A stretch of 64,000 nt of DNA. Source: Thioalkalivibrio sp. ALE14 (GTDB lineage Bacteria > Pseudomonadota > Gammaproteobacteria > Ectothiorhodospirales > Ectothiorhodospiraceae). Position numbers and translations under genes: made by a program. Below the pieces are notes generated by a model. That model saw only the letters and a list, made by a program, of their open reading frames with translations, searched no databases and was not told where the DNA came from. Location of the stretch: contig NZ_AQXY01000022.1 in NCBI RefSeq assembly GCF_000376845.1, positions 49,817 through 113,816 of the forward strand. The letters are read 5' to 3'. Shown here in pieces: positions 18,201 through 27,077 of this stretch. How positions within the stretch are numbered: the first letter of the stretch is position 1; every line of letters begins with the position of its first letter.

Positions 18201-19576
18201 GCCGCCGCGCCTACCAGCGCCAGCAGCTCGTCGCGGGCCCGGTCAAAGCCAATCGCCTCTTCCCGGCCCTGCGCCAGATAGGTCTCCAGACGATCGTGCA
18301 TCGCCACCGCGTCGTCCAGGTGCGGATCGGCGCCCTTGCGGTACGCGCCCACCGCAATCAGGTCGCGATTGCGCATGTAGGTCGCGGCCAGATCGCGGAA
18401 CCGCCGGGCGGCGCGTTCGTGTTCCGGCCCGATCAGCGACGACATGACGCGCGAGACCGACGCGCCGACATCGATGGCCGGGTAGCGGCCCGTCTCCGCG
18501 ATCTCCCGCGAAAGCACCACGTGGCCGTCCAGGATCGCGCGTGCAGCATCCACGATGGGATCGTTCTGATCGTCCCCCTCGGCCAGTACGGTGTAGAAGG
18601 CCGTGATCGAACCACCACCGACATCCCCGTTGCCGGCCCGCTCCACCAGTTGTGGCAGGCGCGCGAACACGGACGCCGCATAGCCCTTGGAGGCCGGCGG
18701 CTCGCCAATCGCCATCGCAATCTCGCGGGCGCCCTGGGCAAACCGCGTGAGCGAATCCATCAACAACAGCACATGCAGGCCCTGATCGCGGAAATGTTCC
18801 GCCACCGCCGTGGCCACCCAGGCGCCATGCTGGCGCAGCAACGGCGACTGGTCCGCCGGCACGGCAACCACCACCGTGCGGGTACGCGATTCCTCGTCCA
18901 GGATCTCGTGAATGAACTCGTTGACTTCCCGGCCGCGTTCGCCAATCAGGCCCACCACGATCACGTCCGCCGTAGTGTTCCGGGTCATCATCCCCAGCAG
19001 CACGCTCTTGCCGACCCCCGAGCCCGCGAACAGGCCCAGGCGCTGCCCACGACCGACCGACAGCAGGCCATTGATCGCGCGGATGCCGACATCCAGCGGC
19101 TCGCGCACCGGCGCACGCTGCAGCGGGTTGATTGGCCGCCCGGCCAGGGGGCCGAAGTCATGCGTACGGATCGGGCCCTTGCCGTCCAGGGCCCCCCCGT
19201 TGGCGTCGATCACCCGCCCCAGCAGCCCCTCGCCGACCGGGATCTGGCGCTGGTTGTCCAGCGGTTCGATGCGCGCCCCAGGCGTCAGGCCCGTGGCCAA
19301 CTCCTCGGGCATCAGGAAAGTACGCTCGTTCTGGAAGCCGACGACTTCGGCCGGCACCGGGTCCCCCGTCTCGCCATGGATCAGGGCACGCCCGCCAATT
19401 GGCAACCGCAGGCCCTCGGCCTCGAGCGTCAGTCCGGTCAGGCGCGACAGGTGCCCCTCCGACTGCGGCGGGTTGACCCGTTCGACCCGCCCCCGGGTCT
19501 GCTGCAGGCGATCCAGCAGGCCGCTATTCAGGCGCTCGCGGCGCTGGCGATGCAGTTCGTCGATCGGCGTACTCAT
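18197..19576 (-). CDS. fliI: Flagellum-specific export ATPase FliI
   Basis: A 459-aa F1-beta-like ATPase. Walker A is AGSGVGKS at residues 184-191 (Lys190), Walker B is [12 protein letters not shown], and the family signature [22 protein letters not shown] is present. It energises early steps of flagellar export together with FliH and FliJ. It overlaps fliH (4 bp) and fliJ (4 bp). Confidence 0.96.
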   Translation of the reverse strand: MSTPIDELHRQRRERLNSGLLDRLQQTRGRVERVNPPQSEGHLSRLTGLTLEAEGLRLPIGGRALIHGETGDPVPAEVVGFQNERTFLMPEELATGLTPGARIEPLDNQRQIPVGEGLLGRVIDANGGALDGKGPIRTHDFGPLAGRPINPLQRAPVREPLDVGIRAINGLLSVGRGQRLGLFAGSGVGKSVLLGMMTRNTTADVIVVGLIGERGREVNEFIHEILDEESRTRTVVVAVPADQSPLLRQHGAWVATAVAEHFRDQGLHVLLLMDSLTRFAQGAREIAMAIGEPPASKGYAASVFARLPQLVERAGNGDVGGGSITAFYTVLAEGDDQNDPIVDAARAILDGHVVLSREIAETGRYPAIDVGASVSRVMSSLIGPEHERAARRFRDLAATYMRNRDLIAVGAYRKGADPHLDDAVAMHDRLETYLAQGREEAIGFDRARDELLALVGAAA

Positions 19577-20295
19577 GAGTCCTCCGAAGCTGGATCGCCT
19601 TCGGGGCCGGTCGCACCGGCGCCCTCGAAGCCGGCCTCCTCACCCGCAAGCGGGGTCTCACCGTTCCACAAGGCCTCCACGGCATGTTGCAGGCGCCGCT
19701 CCAGGCTTGCGTCCACACTGGCCGCGCCCGCATCGACCCGGCAGCCGCCGCGCGCCAGGCTCGGGTCCGGGACCCAGGTAATCCGTGCATCCGCCCGTTC
19801 CCCGTAGGTCTCGACCAACCCCTGGTCCTCCGGATTGAGATGCACGCGCACATCCTGGTTGCGTCCCGGAAGCTGGGCCAGGGCCCCCTCCAGGACCGAT
19901 CGGATCTGTTCCGGCCGGGTCTCCAGCTCGCTCTGGACCACCTTGCGCGCCAGTACCGTGACCAGTGCCAGCAATTCCGGCTCCAGGGCATCCGCGGCAT
20001 CGGACAGCGGGTCGGCCAGTCCGCCGGCCACCGCCTCCAGGGCCGCGACCGTCTCGCGCAGCTTCTTGTCCTCGCGCGCCCGGGCTGCCTTTTCGGCCTC
20101 CTTCTGGCCCAGCTCGTGGCCCTCGGCATACCCAGCCTCGAAGCCGTTCTTGCGCGCCTCCTCCTCGATCGCCTCGATCTCGGCGGCCGTGGGCAGGCGA
20201 CGGGGCGGCTGGACGCCGTCCTCGCCAATCTCCGGCGGCTCCCACAACGACGCCGAGTCGTCGGTATACAGCCTGGCCGCCGGGCTGTCGGTCAC
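19573..20295 (-). CDS. fliH: Flagellar export regulator FliH
   Basis: A 240-aa stator-like partner of FliI. A central Ala/Glu-rich coiled coil (about 50-130, with [23 protein letters not shown] GxxxG repeats) precedes the C-terminal FliH/HrpE domain ([20 protein letters not shown]). The likely start is the GTG at 20295, which overlaps the fliG stop (GTGA). It is encoded between fliG and fliI as usual. Confidence 0.92.
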   Translation of the reverse strand: MTDSPAARLYTDDSASLWEPPEIGEDGVQPPRRLPTAAEIEAIEEEARKNGFEAGYAEGHELGQKEAEKAARAREDKKLRETVAALEAVAGGLADPLSDAADALEPELLALVTVLARKVVQSELETRPEQIRSVLEGALAQLPGRNQDVRVHLNPEDQGLVETYGERADARITWVPDPSLARGGCRVDAGAASVDASLERRLQHAVEALWNGETPLAGEEAGFEGAGATGPEGDPASEDS

Positions 20296-21302
20296 AACAT
20301 CGCCTCGCTACCACCGCCACCCAGCACGATGTCGCCGTTCTCCGCCAGGCGCCGGGCCACCGACAGAATCTCCTTCTGCGCGGCCTCGACCTCGCTGACG
20401 CGCACCGGACCCTTGGCCTCGAGGTCCTCGCGCAGCATCTCGCCGGCGCGCTTGGACATGTTGCGGAAGATCTTGTCCTTCAGGTCGTCGTCGGCGCCCT
20501 TCATCGCGAGCACCAGGGATTCGGTCTGGATCTCGCGCATCAGCGACTGAATACCACGGTCGTCGATATCCACCAGGTTCTCGAAGACGAACATCTCTTC
20601 CTCGATCCGCGAGCCGAGATCGGAGTCCGACTCCTTGATCGTCTCCATGATCTCGGCCTCCCGCGAGCCCTCCATCAGGTTCATGATGTTGGCCGCCGAA
20701 CGCACCCCGCCCAGCATGGAGGTCTTGCTCGCCGCATTGCCGGAGAGCTGGCGGTCGAGGATCTCGTCCAGTTCCTGCAGCGCCTGCGGCTGGACACCGT
20801 CCATGGTCGCGATGCGCATCACGATGTCGGACTGCACTCGGCCGGGCAGATACTGCAAGGTGTCCGAGGCCTGGTCGGAATCCAGGTGCGACAGCACGAT
20901 GGCCACGATCTGCGGATGCTCGTTGCGCAGCATGTCGGCGATGGCGCGCGGATCGAGCCACTTGAGGGCCTCGATCCCCTTGGAATTGCGCCCCAGCAGG
21001 ATGCGGTCGATCAGGCCCGAGGCCTTGTCGCCGAGCGCATTCTCCATAACGCTGCGGACGTACTCGTCGGCCCCCACACCCAGCGCCGTCTGCTCCTGCA
21101 CGTGGGTGGAGAATTCATGCAGCGCGGCGTTCACGTCACTGCGGGAGATGCGGTCCATGGAGGCCATGGCGGTGCCAATCTTCTGCACCTCCTTGGGCCC
21201 CATGTGGCGCATGACCTCGGCGGCGGCATCCTCGCCGAGGCTCATCATGAACACGGCGGCGCGTTCGGCGCCTTCCAGATTGGAGTTCTTGTCAGCGGCC
21301 AT
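20292..21302 (-). CDS. fliG: Flagellar motor switch protein FliG
   Basis: A C-ring protein of about 336 aa that couples stator force to rotation. Visible motifs are GAERAAVFMMSLGED (N-terminus), EHPQIVAIVLSHLDSDQAS (middle domain) and a C-terminal torque helix containing MFVFENLVDIDDRGIQ. I prefer the ATG at 21302; a GTG two codons upstream (21308) is equally possible. It overlaps the fliF 3' end. Confidence 0.95.
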   Translation of the reverse strand: MAADKNSNLEGAERAAVFMMSLGEDAAAEVMRHMGPKEVQKIGTAMASMDRISRSDVNAALHEFSTHVQEQTALGVGADEYVRSVMENALGDKASGLIDRILLGRNSKGIEALKWLDPRAIADMLRNEHPQIVAIVLSHLDSDQASDTLQYLPGRVQSDIVMRIATMDGVQPQALQELDEILDRQLSGNAASKTSMLGGVRSAANIMNLMEGSREAEIMETIKESDSDLGSRIEEEMFVFENLVDIDDRGIQSLMREIQTESLVLAMKGADDDLKDKIFRNMSKRAGEMLREDLEAKGPVRVSEVEAAQKEILSVARRLAENGDIVLGGGGSEAML

Positions 21303-22962
21303 CGTCACCCAACCACGTCTTCATCACCTGCGCCACGCGCTTGGGATCCTCGCGGACCATCTCGCGCACGGCCTCCAGATCCATCTCCTGCTGGTCCGGC
21401 CCCTTGGGCCCGGTCAGCGCGGCCACGGCCGAGCCTTCGCTTGGCCCCTGCCCCATGCCGGCTTCTCCGCCGGACTCGTCGGTCAGGGCCTCGCGCTCAT
21501 CCTCGCGCCGTGTCGGGGCCGGCGGGCGCTTCATCAGTTGTTTCATCGCGGGCCGTACCACCGTCAGCAGGATAATCAGGGCCAGCAACAGCGCCGCCAC
21601 AATCTTGAGAACCTCGATGAACCAGGGCTGTTCCCAGAAGGCGATCTCTTCCGCGGGAATCTCTTCCACGGGCGCCTCGAACGGCGCCGTTACCACGTTG
21701 ATCGTATCCCCCCGCTCGGCATTGAAGCCAACGGCCTCGCGCACCAGCGCCTCGATCCGTTCCAGTTCCTCGGCGTCCCGGGCGACCTGGACGGTCTCGC
21801 CGTCCTCATTGACCTCCGGCCGGAAGTCCACCACCACCGCGGTGGACACCCGCTGTACGCCACCGGGCATCTCGCGAATGTGATTGATGCGCCGATCCAC
21901 TTCGAAGTTGCGGGTGACGTTGGTACTGCGACTGCCGGGGAGCGCCGCCGGGGCACCTTCACCCTCCTGGCCCTCCTCGCCGGCAACGCCGCCGGCCGGG
22001 GGCTGGTTGGTCAGCGCCCCCGGCACACCCCCCATCCCGCCTTCGGGGCCGGTGCGCTCTTCCTCGCGCGTCTGCTCGGAACGCAGCGCAATGGTCTCGG
22101 GATCGTACAGTTCCTCGGTGCGCTCGATGCGCGAGAAATCGATGTCGGCATTGACCTGTACCCGAACCTTGTCGCGCCCCACGATGGGAATCAGCAGGTC
22201 GCGGATACGGTCGGTGTAGCGATTCTCGACGTCGCGGGTAAAGCTCAGCCGATCGCCACTGCCGCCCATGCCGGCCTCGCCGCCGTCCTGGGTCAACAGC
22301 GTGCCGCGCTGGTCCACCACGGTCACCCGCTCGGGATCCAGGTCCGACGTGCTGGCGGCCACCAGGTGCACAATCGCGCCCACCTGAGCCTCGTTCAGGG
22401 AACGCCCGCCCCGCAGATGCACGACGACCGAGGCACTCGCGGGTCGACGATCGCGCACGAATACCGACTGTTCGCCCTCGGCAATATGCACCCGCGCGCG
22501 ATCCACCGCGTCCAGGGAGGCCACGGTCCGCGCCAGTTCGCCCTCCATGGCACGGTGATGCCGGGCGCCTTCGATCATCCGGCTGGTACCCAGGCCGGTG
22601 TCTTCCTGCAGCAGTTCGAAGCCGAGATCTCCGGACTTTGGCAGTCCCTCGCTGGCCAGCTGGAGCCGGGCATCCGCCACGTCCCCCTGCGGCACCTTCA
22701 CCTGCCCGGTCGTGGCATCCACCTGGTACTGGATACCGGCCTGGGACAGCACCTGCACGACCTCCGCCGCATCTTCGGCATCCATGCGCGGGAACAGCGG
22801 CACATAGGTCGGCCGCATCGCCCAGTACAGCAGCGCTACGATCACCACGATCGCACCGGCCAGCATCCCGATCAGGGCGAGTTGGCGGCCCGCGGGCATC
22901 CCGTTGAATTCCTTGATGCCCCCGGTCACCACCGCCGGCAGGGATTGTGCGTTTTCGGCCAT
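21292..22962 (-). CDS. fliF: Flagellar MS-ring protein FliF
   Basis: A 556-aa inner-membrane ring protein. Two transmembrane helices (about 28-47 and 444-466) flank a periplasmic region. That region has YscJ/FliF motifs such as YVPLFPRMDAEDAAEVVQVL and ARVHIAEGEQSVFVRDRRPASASV-like residues. The C-terminal cytoplasmic tail, which binds FliG, includes the last 40 residues. It lies between fliE and fliG. Confidence 0.95.
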   Translation of the reverse strand: MAENAQSLPAVVTGGIKEFNGMPAGRQLALIGMLAGAIVVIVALLYWAMRPTYVPLFPRMDAEDAAEVVQVLSQAGIQYQVDATTGQVKVPQGDVADARLQLASEGLPKSGDLGFELLQEDTGLGTSRMIEGARHHRAMEGELARTVASLDAVDRARVHIAEGEQSVFVRDRRPASASVVVHLRGGRSLNEAQVGAIVHLVAASTSDLDPERVTVVDQRGTLLTQDGGEAGMGGSGDRLSFTRDVENRYTDRIRDLLIPIVGRDKVRVQVNADIDFSRIERTEELYDPETIALRSEQTREEERTGPEGGMGGVPGALTNQPPAGGVAGEEGQEGEGAPAALPGSRSTNVTRNFEVDRRINHIREMPGGVQRVSTAVVVDFRPEVNEDGETVQVARDAEELERIEALVREAVGFNAERGDTINVVTAPFEAPVEEIPAEEIAFWEQPWFIEVLKIVAALLLALIILLTVVRPAMKQLMKRPPAPTRREDEREALTDESGGEAGMGQGPSEGSAVAALTGPKGPDQQEMDLEAVREMVREDPKRVAQVMKTWLGDDGR

Positions 22963-22994
22963 CGTCCGTTTTCTCCTTCAGCCCGTCCGGCCGA

Positions 22995-23333
22995 TCAGAC
23001 CTGCATCCGCATGATTTCCTGATACGCCGTCAACAGCCGGTTCCGCACCTGGTTGGTCGCCTCGAAGGCAATGCTGGACTTGCTCATGGCCGTCATCACC
23101 TGCGGCAGGCTCACGCTGTCGTCGCCCAGCTCGAAGCGGGTCTGAAGGTCCGAGGCCGCCTGCTGTGTCTGATTCACGCCGCGCAGCGATTCGGTCAGCA
23201 CATTCTGGAAATCCACGCCGCCCACACGCTGGGGCTCGCGCGTCTGCTGGGCCGGGTTCGTCCCTTCGACCCCGTTCGATTGCGTCAGTTGACGCATCTG
23301 CTGCAGGACATTCTGAATCTGCATCTCGCTCAT
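22995..23333 (-). CDS. fliE: Flagellar hook-basal body junction protein FliE
   Basis: A 112-aa rod/MS-ring junction protein. The C-terminal motif VSLPQVMTAMSKSSIAFEA, followed by NQVRNRLLTAYQEIMRMQV, is diagnostic. I chose the ATG at 23333 because GGGGG lies 8 bases upstream; a GTG two codons earlier (23339) is too close to it. It is the first gene of the fliEFGHIJK operon, about 85 bp downstream of a sigma-54 promoter. Confidence 0.94.
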   Translation of the reverse strand: MSEMQIQNVLQQMRQLTQSNGVEGTNPAQQTREPQRVGGVDFQNVLTESLRGVNQTQQAASDLQTRFELGDDSVSLPQVMTAMSKSSIAFEATNQVRNRLLTAYQEIMRMQV

Positions 23334-23419
23334 GTTCACTACCCCCGGGGGTTCCCATCACGCGGGGCTGCCGCGCAGGACGGGCCCTTCGTGTCGCTGT
23401 TCTTTCCTGAATCCATCAA

Positions 23420-23435
23420 GCAATCGACATGCCAG
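23420..23435 (-). promoter_or_regulatory. Sigma-54 (-24/-12) promoter of the fliE operon
   Basis: Minus-strand TGGCATGTCGATTGCT fits the RpoN consensus with correct GG/GC spacing. It lies between the fleR stop and fliE, about 87 bp upstream of the chosen fliE start. It is the only promoter-like element seen in this gap. Confidence 0.8.
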
Positions 23436-23446
23436 GCAATCCCGAG

Positions 23447-24817
23447 TCAGCCCGATGCGGGCACCGCAAAGCCGTGCTCGCGCAGACGTGCCAGCTTGTA
23501 ACGCAATGTTCTCGGGCTGATTCCCAGCCGATCGGCCGCTTCCTTGCGGCGTCCGCCCGACTCGCGCAGGACATTCAGGATCACCCGGCCCTCCTGGGTC
23601 TGCAGGGTCTGTTCCAGCATCGGTGTCGGGTTCTCGTCACTGACCTCCATTCCCGCGACGTCGCGCTGGCTGTGACCTTCCCCTGCGGCATCCGTCGTCC
23701 AGGGGCTCAGCATGTCCGCGTCCAGCCAGACTGACTCCGCCGTCACCTGCGCGCTCGTGGCCTCGTGGAGCGTGATCGCACGTTCCATCACATTGGCCAG
23801 CTCGCGCACGTTGCCCGGCCACTCGTGGGCCTGCAGGCGGCGCTGCGCGCCTTCGTCCAGTTCCTGCAATCGTCCACCGCTCAGGCGCCGCAGAAGGGCC
23901 TGCGCAAGCGGCACGATGTCCTCGCGGCGTTCGCGCAGGGGCGGAATGCAAAGGGGAAACACGTTCAGGCGGTAGTAGAGATCCTCGCGCAGCGCGCCCT
24001 CGGCAACCGCCGCCCGCAGGTCGCGGTTGGAGGTCGCAATCACGCGCACGTCGACCCGTTGCGCCTGGCGTCCACCCAGGGGTTCGACCTCGCGTTCCTG
24101 CAGGGCCCGCAGCAGCTTCGCCTGCAGGTGCACGGGGATCTCGGTCACCTCGTCCAGCAGCAGCGTGCCGCCATCGGCGCGCTGAAACTTGCCGGGCCGC
24201 GCCTCGACCGCCCCGGTAAACGCCCCCTTGGCGTGCCCGAAGAGCATCGCCTCGAGCATTGCTTCGGGGAGTGCCGCGCAGTTGATGGCCTCGAACGGGC
24301 CGCGATGGCGCGGCGAGCGCGCATGCAGCTGCCGGGCCAGGACCTCCTTGCCCACCCCCGACTCCCCGGTGACGAACACCGTGGCCGTGCTGCGCGCAAT
24401 CCGCGAGACGAACCGATCGATGCCCTTCATCGCGGTGCTACGGGCCACCAGCGCCGGCGCCTCGAAGTCCCGATCGGCGGCCAACAGCGGCCGCAGCCAC
24501 TGGGCCAGAGACTCCGCCATCTCCGGCAGTGCGAAGTGCGCGTCGACGCCGGCCCGCATGGCCGTCAGCTCGCGGTCCCGGCTGGGCTCCAGGCTGACGG
24601 CCGCAAAGCATGACCGCGGTTCCGGCAGGCTCCCCGCGCTGACGGCCCCGGCATCTCCCAGCAGCACCGCCGCGGCCCGGCTCCCCTCGAGCGTCTGCGG
24701 CAGGTCCGCTGCCGTACAGCTCTGCAATCGCACGCGCGGAATCGTGGCCAGCACCCGGACCACGGCCTCGCGCAGGGCCGGTTCGGCATCAACCAACAGA
24801 ATGGTGGCTCGCGACAT
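23447..24817 (-). CDS. fleR: Sigma-54-dependent flagellar regulator FleR/FlrC-like, with degenerate receiver
   Basis: A 456-aa enhancer-binding protein. The AAA+ domain has Walker A GESGVGKE (151-158) and the sigma-54 contact loop GAFTGA (198-203). The C-terminal Fis-type HTH contains KEAADRLGISPRTLRYKL. The N-terminal 115 residues have receiver length and start ILLVDAEPALREAV, but the second acidic residue of the pair is Ala and the conserved Lys before Pro is missing (ALPEM). Phosphorylation is therefore doubtful. No fleS kinase gene lies between fleQ and fleR. By position and HTH it is the activator for class III flagellar operons. Confidence 0.88.
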   Translation of the reverse strand: MSRATILLVDAEPALREAVVRVLATIPRVRLQSCTAADLPQTLEGSRAAAVLLGDAGAVSAGSLPEPRSCFAAVSLEPSRDRELTAMRAGVDAHFALPEMAESLAQWLRPLLAADRDFEAPALVARSTAMKGIDRFVSRIARSTATVFVTGESGVGKEVLARQLHARSPRHRGPFEAINCAALPEAMLEAMLFGHAKGAFTGAVEARPGKFQRADGGTLLLDEVTEIPVHLQAKLLRALQEREVEPLGGRQAQRVDVRVIATSNRDLRAAVAEGALREDLYYRLNVFPLCIPPLRERREDIVPLAQALLRRLSGGRLQELDEGAQRRLQAHEWPGNVRELANVMERAITLHEATSAQVTAESVWLDADMLSPWTTDAAGEGHSQRDVAGMEVSDENPTPMLEQTLQTQEGRVILNVLRESGGRRKEAADRLGISPRTLRYKLARLREHGFAVPASG

Positions 24818-24850
24818 GGACGTCTTCCCTAAGAGATTCGGGAGACATCC

Positions 24851-24866
24851 AGCAAGAACTGCGCCA
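24851..24866 (-). promoter_or_regulatory. Sigma-54 (-24/-12) promoter of fleR
   Basis: Minus-strand TGGCGCAGTTCTTGCT differs from the RpoN consensus at one semi-conserved base but keeps GG and GC with the exact spacing. It ends 34 bp upstream of the fleR ATG. FleQ-driven, RpoN-dependent expression of fleR is the known Pseudomonas scheme; here it is inferred from the site. Confidence 0.7.
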
Positions 24867-25017
24867 TGAACGCAGAGGTTTGATTATACGGGCGTTATCA
24901 CCCGCCTCTACCTCGACGCGTCAAGCACCCGACGCCAGATGCGGCGAACTCCGAGAGGTTCGGTGACGGGATCCTGACCCTCCCCGCACGTGGCACAAGG
25001 GCCAGTGAGGGACCGTG

Positions 25018-26394
25018 TCAGGCCTTGCCCAGCCCGAACTTGCGCATGCGTTCGACCAGGGTGGTGCGACGCATGCCCAGGCGCCGCGCGGCGCGCGCCA
25101 CCACGTGCCCGGTCTCGTCCAGGGCGCGGGTGATCATGTCGCGCTCGAGGTCATTCAGGAAGCTGCGCAGGTCGACGCCTTCCGGCGGCAACCCGCCGGC
25201 CAGCAGGCCGGCACCCGTGGCGCCCGCCTCCGAGGTGCTGGGGGCGGTCGGTGGCAGGGTCAGGTCCTCGATCCCGTCCGGACGCACCCGGGGCGGCAGC
25301 TGCGCGAGGTCCACCGGGAGGTCGGGATACATGATCGCCAGCTGTTCCAGAAGATTCGCCAGCTCGCGAATATTGCCCGGCCACTCCAGCTGCGACAGGT
25401 GCGCGATGACGGCCGGTGTCAGGTGAGCGGGGGTCATCCCCTGCTCCCGCAACCGTTCTTCCAGCGCGACGATCAATTGTGGCAGGTCGCTGGTGCGTTC
25501 GCGCAGGGGCGGCAATTCGATGGGAAAGACGCTCAGGCGGAAGAACAGATCCTGGCGAAAACTGCCATCCGTCACCGCATCGTCCAGGTTCCGGTGGGTG
25601 GCCGCGATGATCCGGGCACGCGCCGGAAGGGACTTGTTCGAACCCACCCGTTCGAACACGCGTTCCTGCAGCACCCGCAGCAGTTTCACCTGCATCGGCA
25701 GCGGCATGTCGCCGATCTCGTCCAGAAACAGGGTGCCGTCCTCGGCGAGTTCGAAGCGCCCGGCACGGGCGGTAAAGGCACCAGTAAAGGCCCCCTTCTC
25801 GTGCCCAAACAGTTCGCTCTCCAGAAGGTCACCCGGAATCGCGCCGCAGTTCACTGCCACGAACGGTTTGTCTGCACGATCCGATGCGTTATGGATGGCA
25901 CGAGCAACAACTTCCTTGCCGGAACCGGTCTCGCCCAGGATCAGGGCCGTGGCATCAGTGCGCGCGACCTGCCCCACCAGGCGCTTCACCGCCTGCATCG
26001 TGGGGTGTACCCCCACCAGCCCGGGCATGTCGTCGTACCCGGGTTCGCGCCCGAAGCGCAACCATTGCAGGACCTGCGATACTCCTCCGATCGACAGCGG
26101 GTGTTCGACCACACAATCCACGCCGGGGGCTTGAACCTTGCCCCCATCGGTGGGCTGAACTACCACCGGGGCGGCATCCTCCCTCCGTTCCTGCAGGCGG
26201 GCATCGAGTTCGGCCGCTGGGCCGCAAAGCCAAACGGCCGCCGCCGGCGTGCCATCCGTCAGGTCGTTGGGATTGTTGTGGGTCTCGGCCTGGAACCCGA
26301 GGCAATTCAGGATAGCCCGGGTGGCGTCCGTGGCGCCCGCCTCGCCGCTGAGCGCAATTCGCATCGTCTGCTGCTTGTCGCCCGAATCCTGCAT
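25018..26394 (-). CDS. fleQ: Flagellar master regulator FleQ-like (sigma-54 enhancer-binding protein)
   Basis: A protein of about 458 aa with an N-terminal FleQ-type domain lacking receiver residues. The AAA+ domain has Walker A GETGSGKE and the loop GAFTGA. The C-terminal HTH carries [20 protein letters not shown], typical of FleQ. In Pseudomonas FleQ binds c-di-GMP and controls flagellar and exopolysaccharide genes. The start is uncertain: in-frame ATGs at 26442, 26394 and 26364 are possible, and I took 26394. It lies 200 bp upstream of fleR. Confidence 0.88.
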   Translation of the reverse strand: MQDSGDKQQTMRIALSGEAGATDATRAILNCLGFQAETHNNPNDLTDGTPAAAVWLCGPAAELDARLQERREDAAPVVVQPTDGGKVQAPGVDCVVEHPLSIGGVSQVLQWLRFGREPGYDDMPGLVGVHPTMQAVKRLVGQVARTDATALILGETGSGKEVVARAIHNASDRADKPFVAVNCGAIPGDLLESELFGHEKGAFTGAFTARAGRFELAEDGTLFLDEIGDMPLPMQVKLLRVLQERVFERVGSNKSLPARARIIAATHRNLDDAVTDGSFRQDLFFRLSVFPIELPPLRERTSDLPQLIVALEERLREQGMTPAHLTPAVIAHLSQLEWPGNIRELANLLEQLAIMYPDLPVDLAQLPPRVRPDGIEDLTLPPTAPSTSEAGATGAGLLAGGLPPEGVDLRSFLNDLERDMITRALDETGHVVARAARRLGMRRTTLVERMRKFGLGKA

Positions 26395-26474
26395 ACCGCT
26401 CTGTCCCGATAGGTCCCGCCGGATGCAAAGGCCTGCTCCCATCCGGTGATGTGATCGAGTTCGCAGTATCCGTT

Positions 26475-27035
26475 CTATTTGCGATCGGCGTCAACTTTCT
26501 GGCGTTTCTCGGCAATGTCGCGCCGGTGCAACCGGAAAATCCAGCGACCGATCGCCTCTTCCAGGGGGCCTTCGACACCCGTCCAGCGAGTCATTTGCTG
26601 GCCGCCCCGGGTTGTCGGAGTCTCGACGCCGAGTACACAGGGCTGCGGCAGGAGGCGGCTGAGATAGACCTCCACACGGCTGCAATCCTCCGGAAGGGTG
26701 CCCGCCGGCAGCGCGATCCCGTGGCCACTGATCGTCACCTCAACCGGGTCCGGACGTTCGGGATGCAGCGACTCGGCGACCAGGTGCAGCAGCAGGTCCA
26801 GCTTGTGTTCAAGGCGCTGCACCTCGGGAGACGTCTCGTCCTCGTGCGGCAGGGCACCGCGCGGGTGCGCATCATCAAAGAGGTCGAGGCTCTCGATCAG
26901 GCGCTGCGCCAGCACGGGATCGGTGGTGGGCCGCGTTGACGGCCCGATCATCAGGGCCGTCGTTACGCGCAGATCCTCTCCGAGAAACTCGTCCTGACTG
27001 ACATCATCCATGTCCGCACTCGCCTCGTTCGTCAT
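26475..27035 (-). CDS. PilZ-like protein, probably the atypical (tPilZ) type
   Basis: A 186-aa cytoplasmic protein. An acidic N-terminus is followed by [15 protein letters not shown], a central helical stretch (about 65-95, [17 protein letters not shown]) and a C-terminal beta-rich part with [13 protein letters not shown] and a final [14 protein letters not shown]. The overall pattern resembles the tetrameric PilZ proteins encoded next to fleQ in Xanthomonas and relatives. The assignment is from memory of that family. The classical RxxxR motif is not clear, so c-di-GMP binding is uncertain. It lies immediately upstream of fleQ. Confidence 0.6.
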   Translation of the reverse strand: MTNEASADMDDVSQDEFLGEDLRVTTALMIGPSTRPTTDPVLAQRLIESLDLFDDAHPRGALPHEDETSPEVQRLEHKLDLLLHLVAESLHPERPDPVEVTISGHGIALPAGTLPEDCSRVEVYLSRLLPQPCVLGVETPTTRGGQQMTRWTGVEGPLEEAIGRWIFRLHRRDIAEKRQKVDADRK

Positions 27036-27077
27036 CCAGCCAAATGCCCTGGTTATAGACCATCGCTCCCGCCCGCT

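Noticed and set aside
16628..19807. 1059-aa plus-strand ORF opposite fliK-fliI
   Set aside because: It is antisense to four well-supported flagellar genes, with low-complexity Ser/Arg/Pro content. It is a by-product of the GC-rich codon bias.
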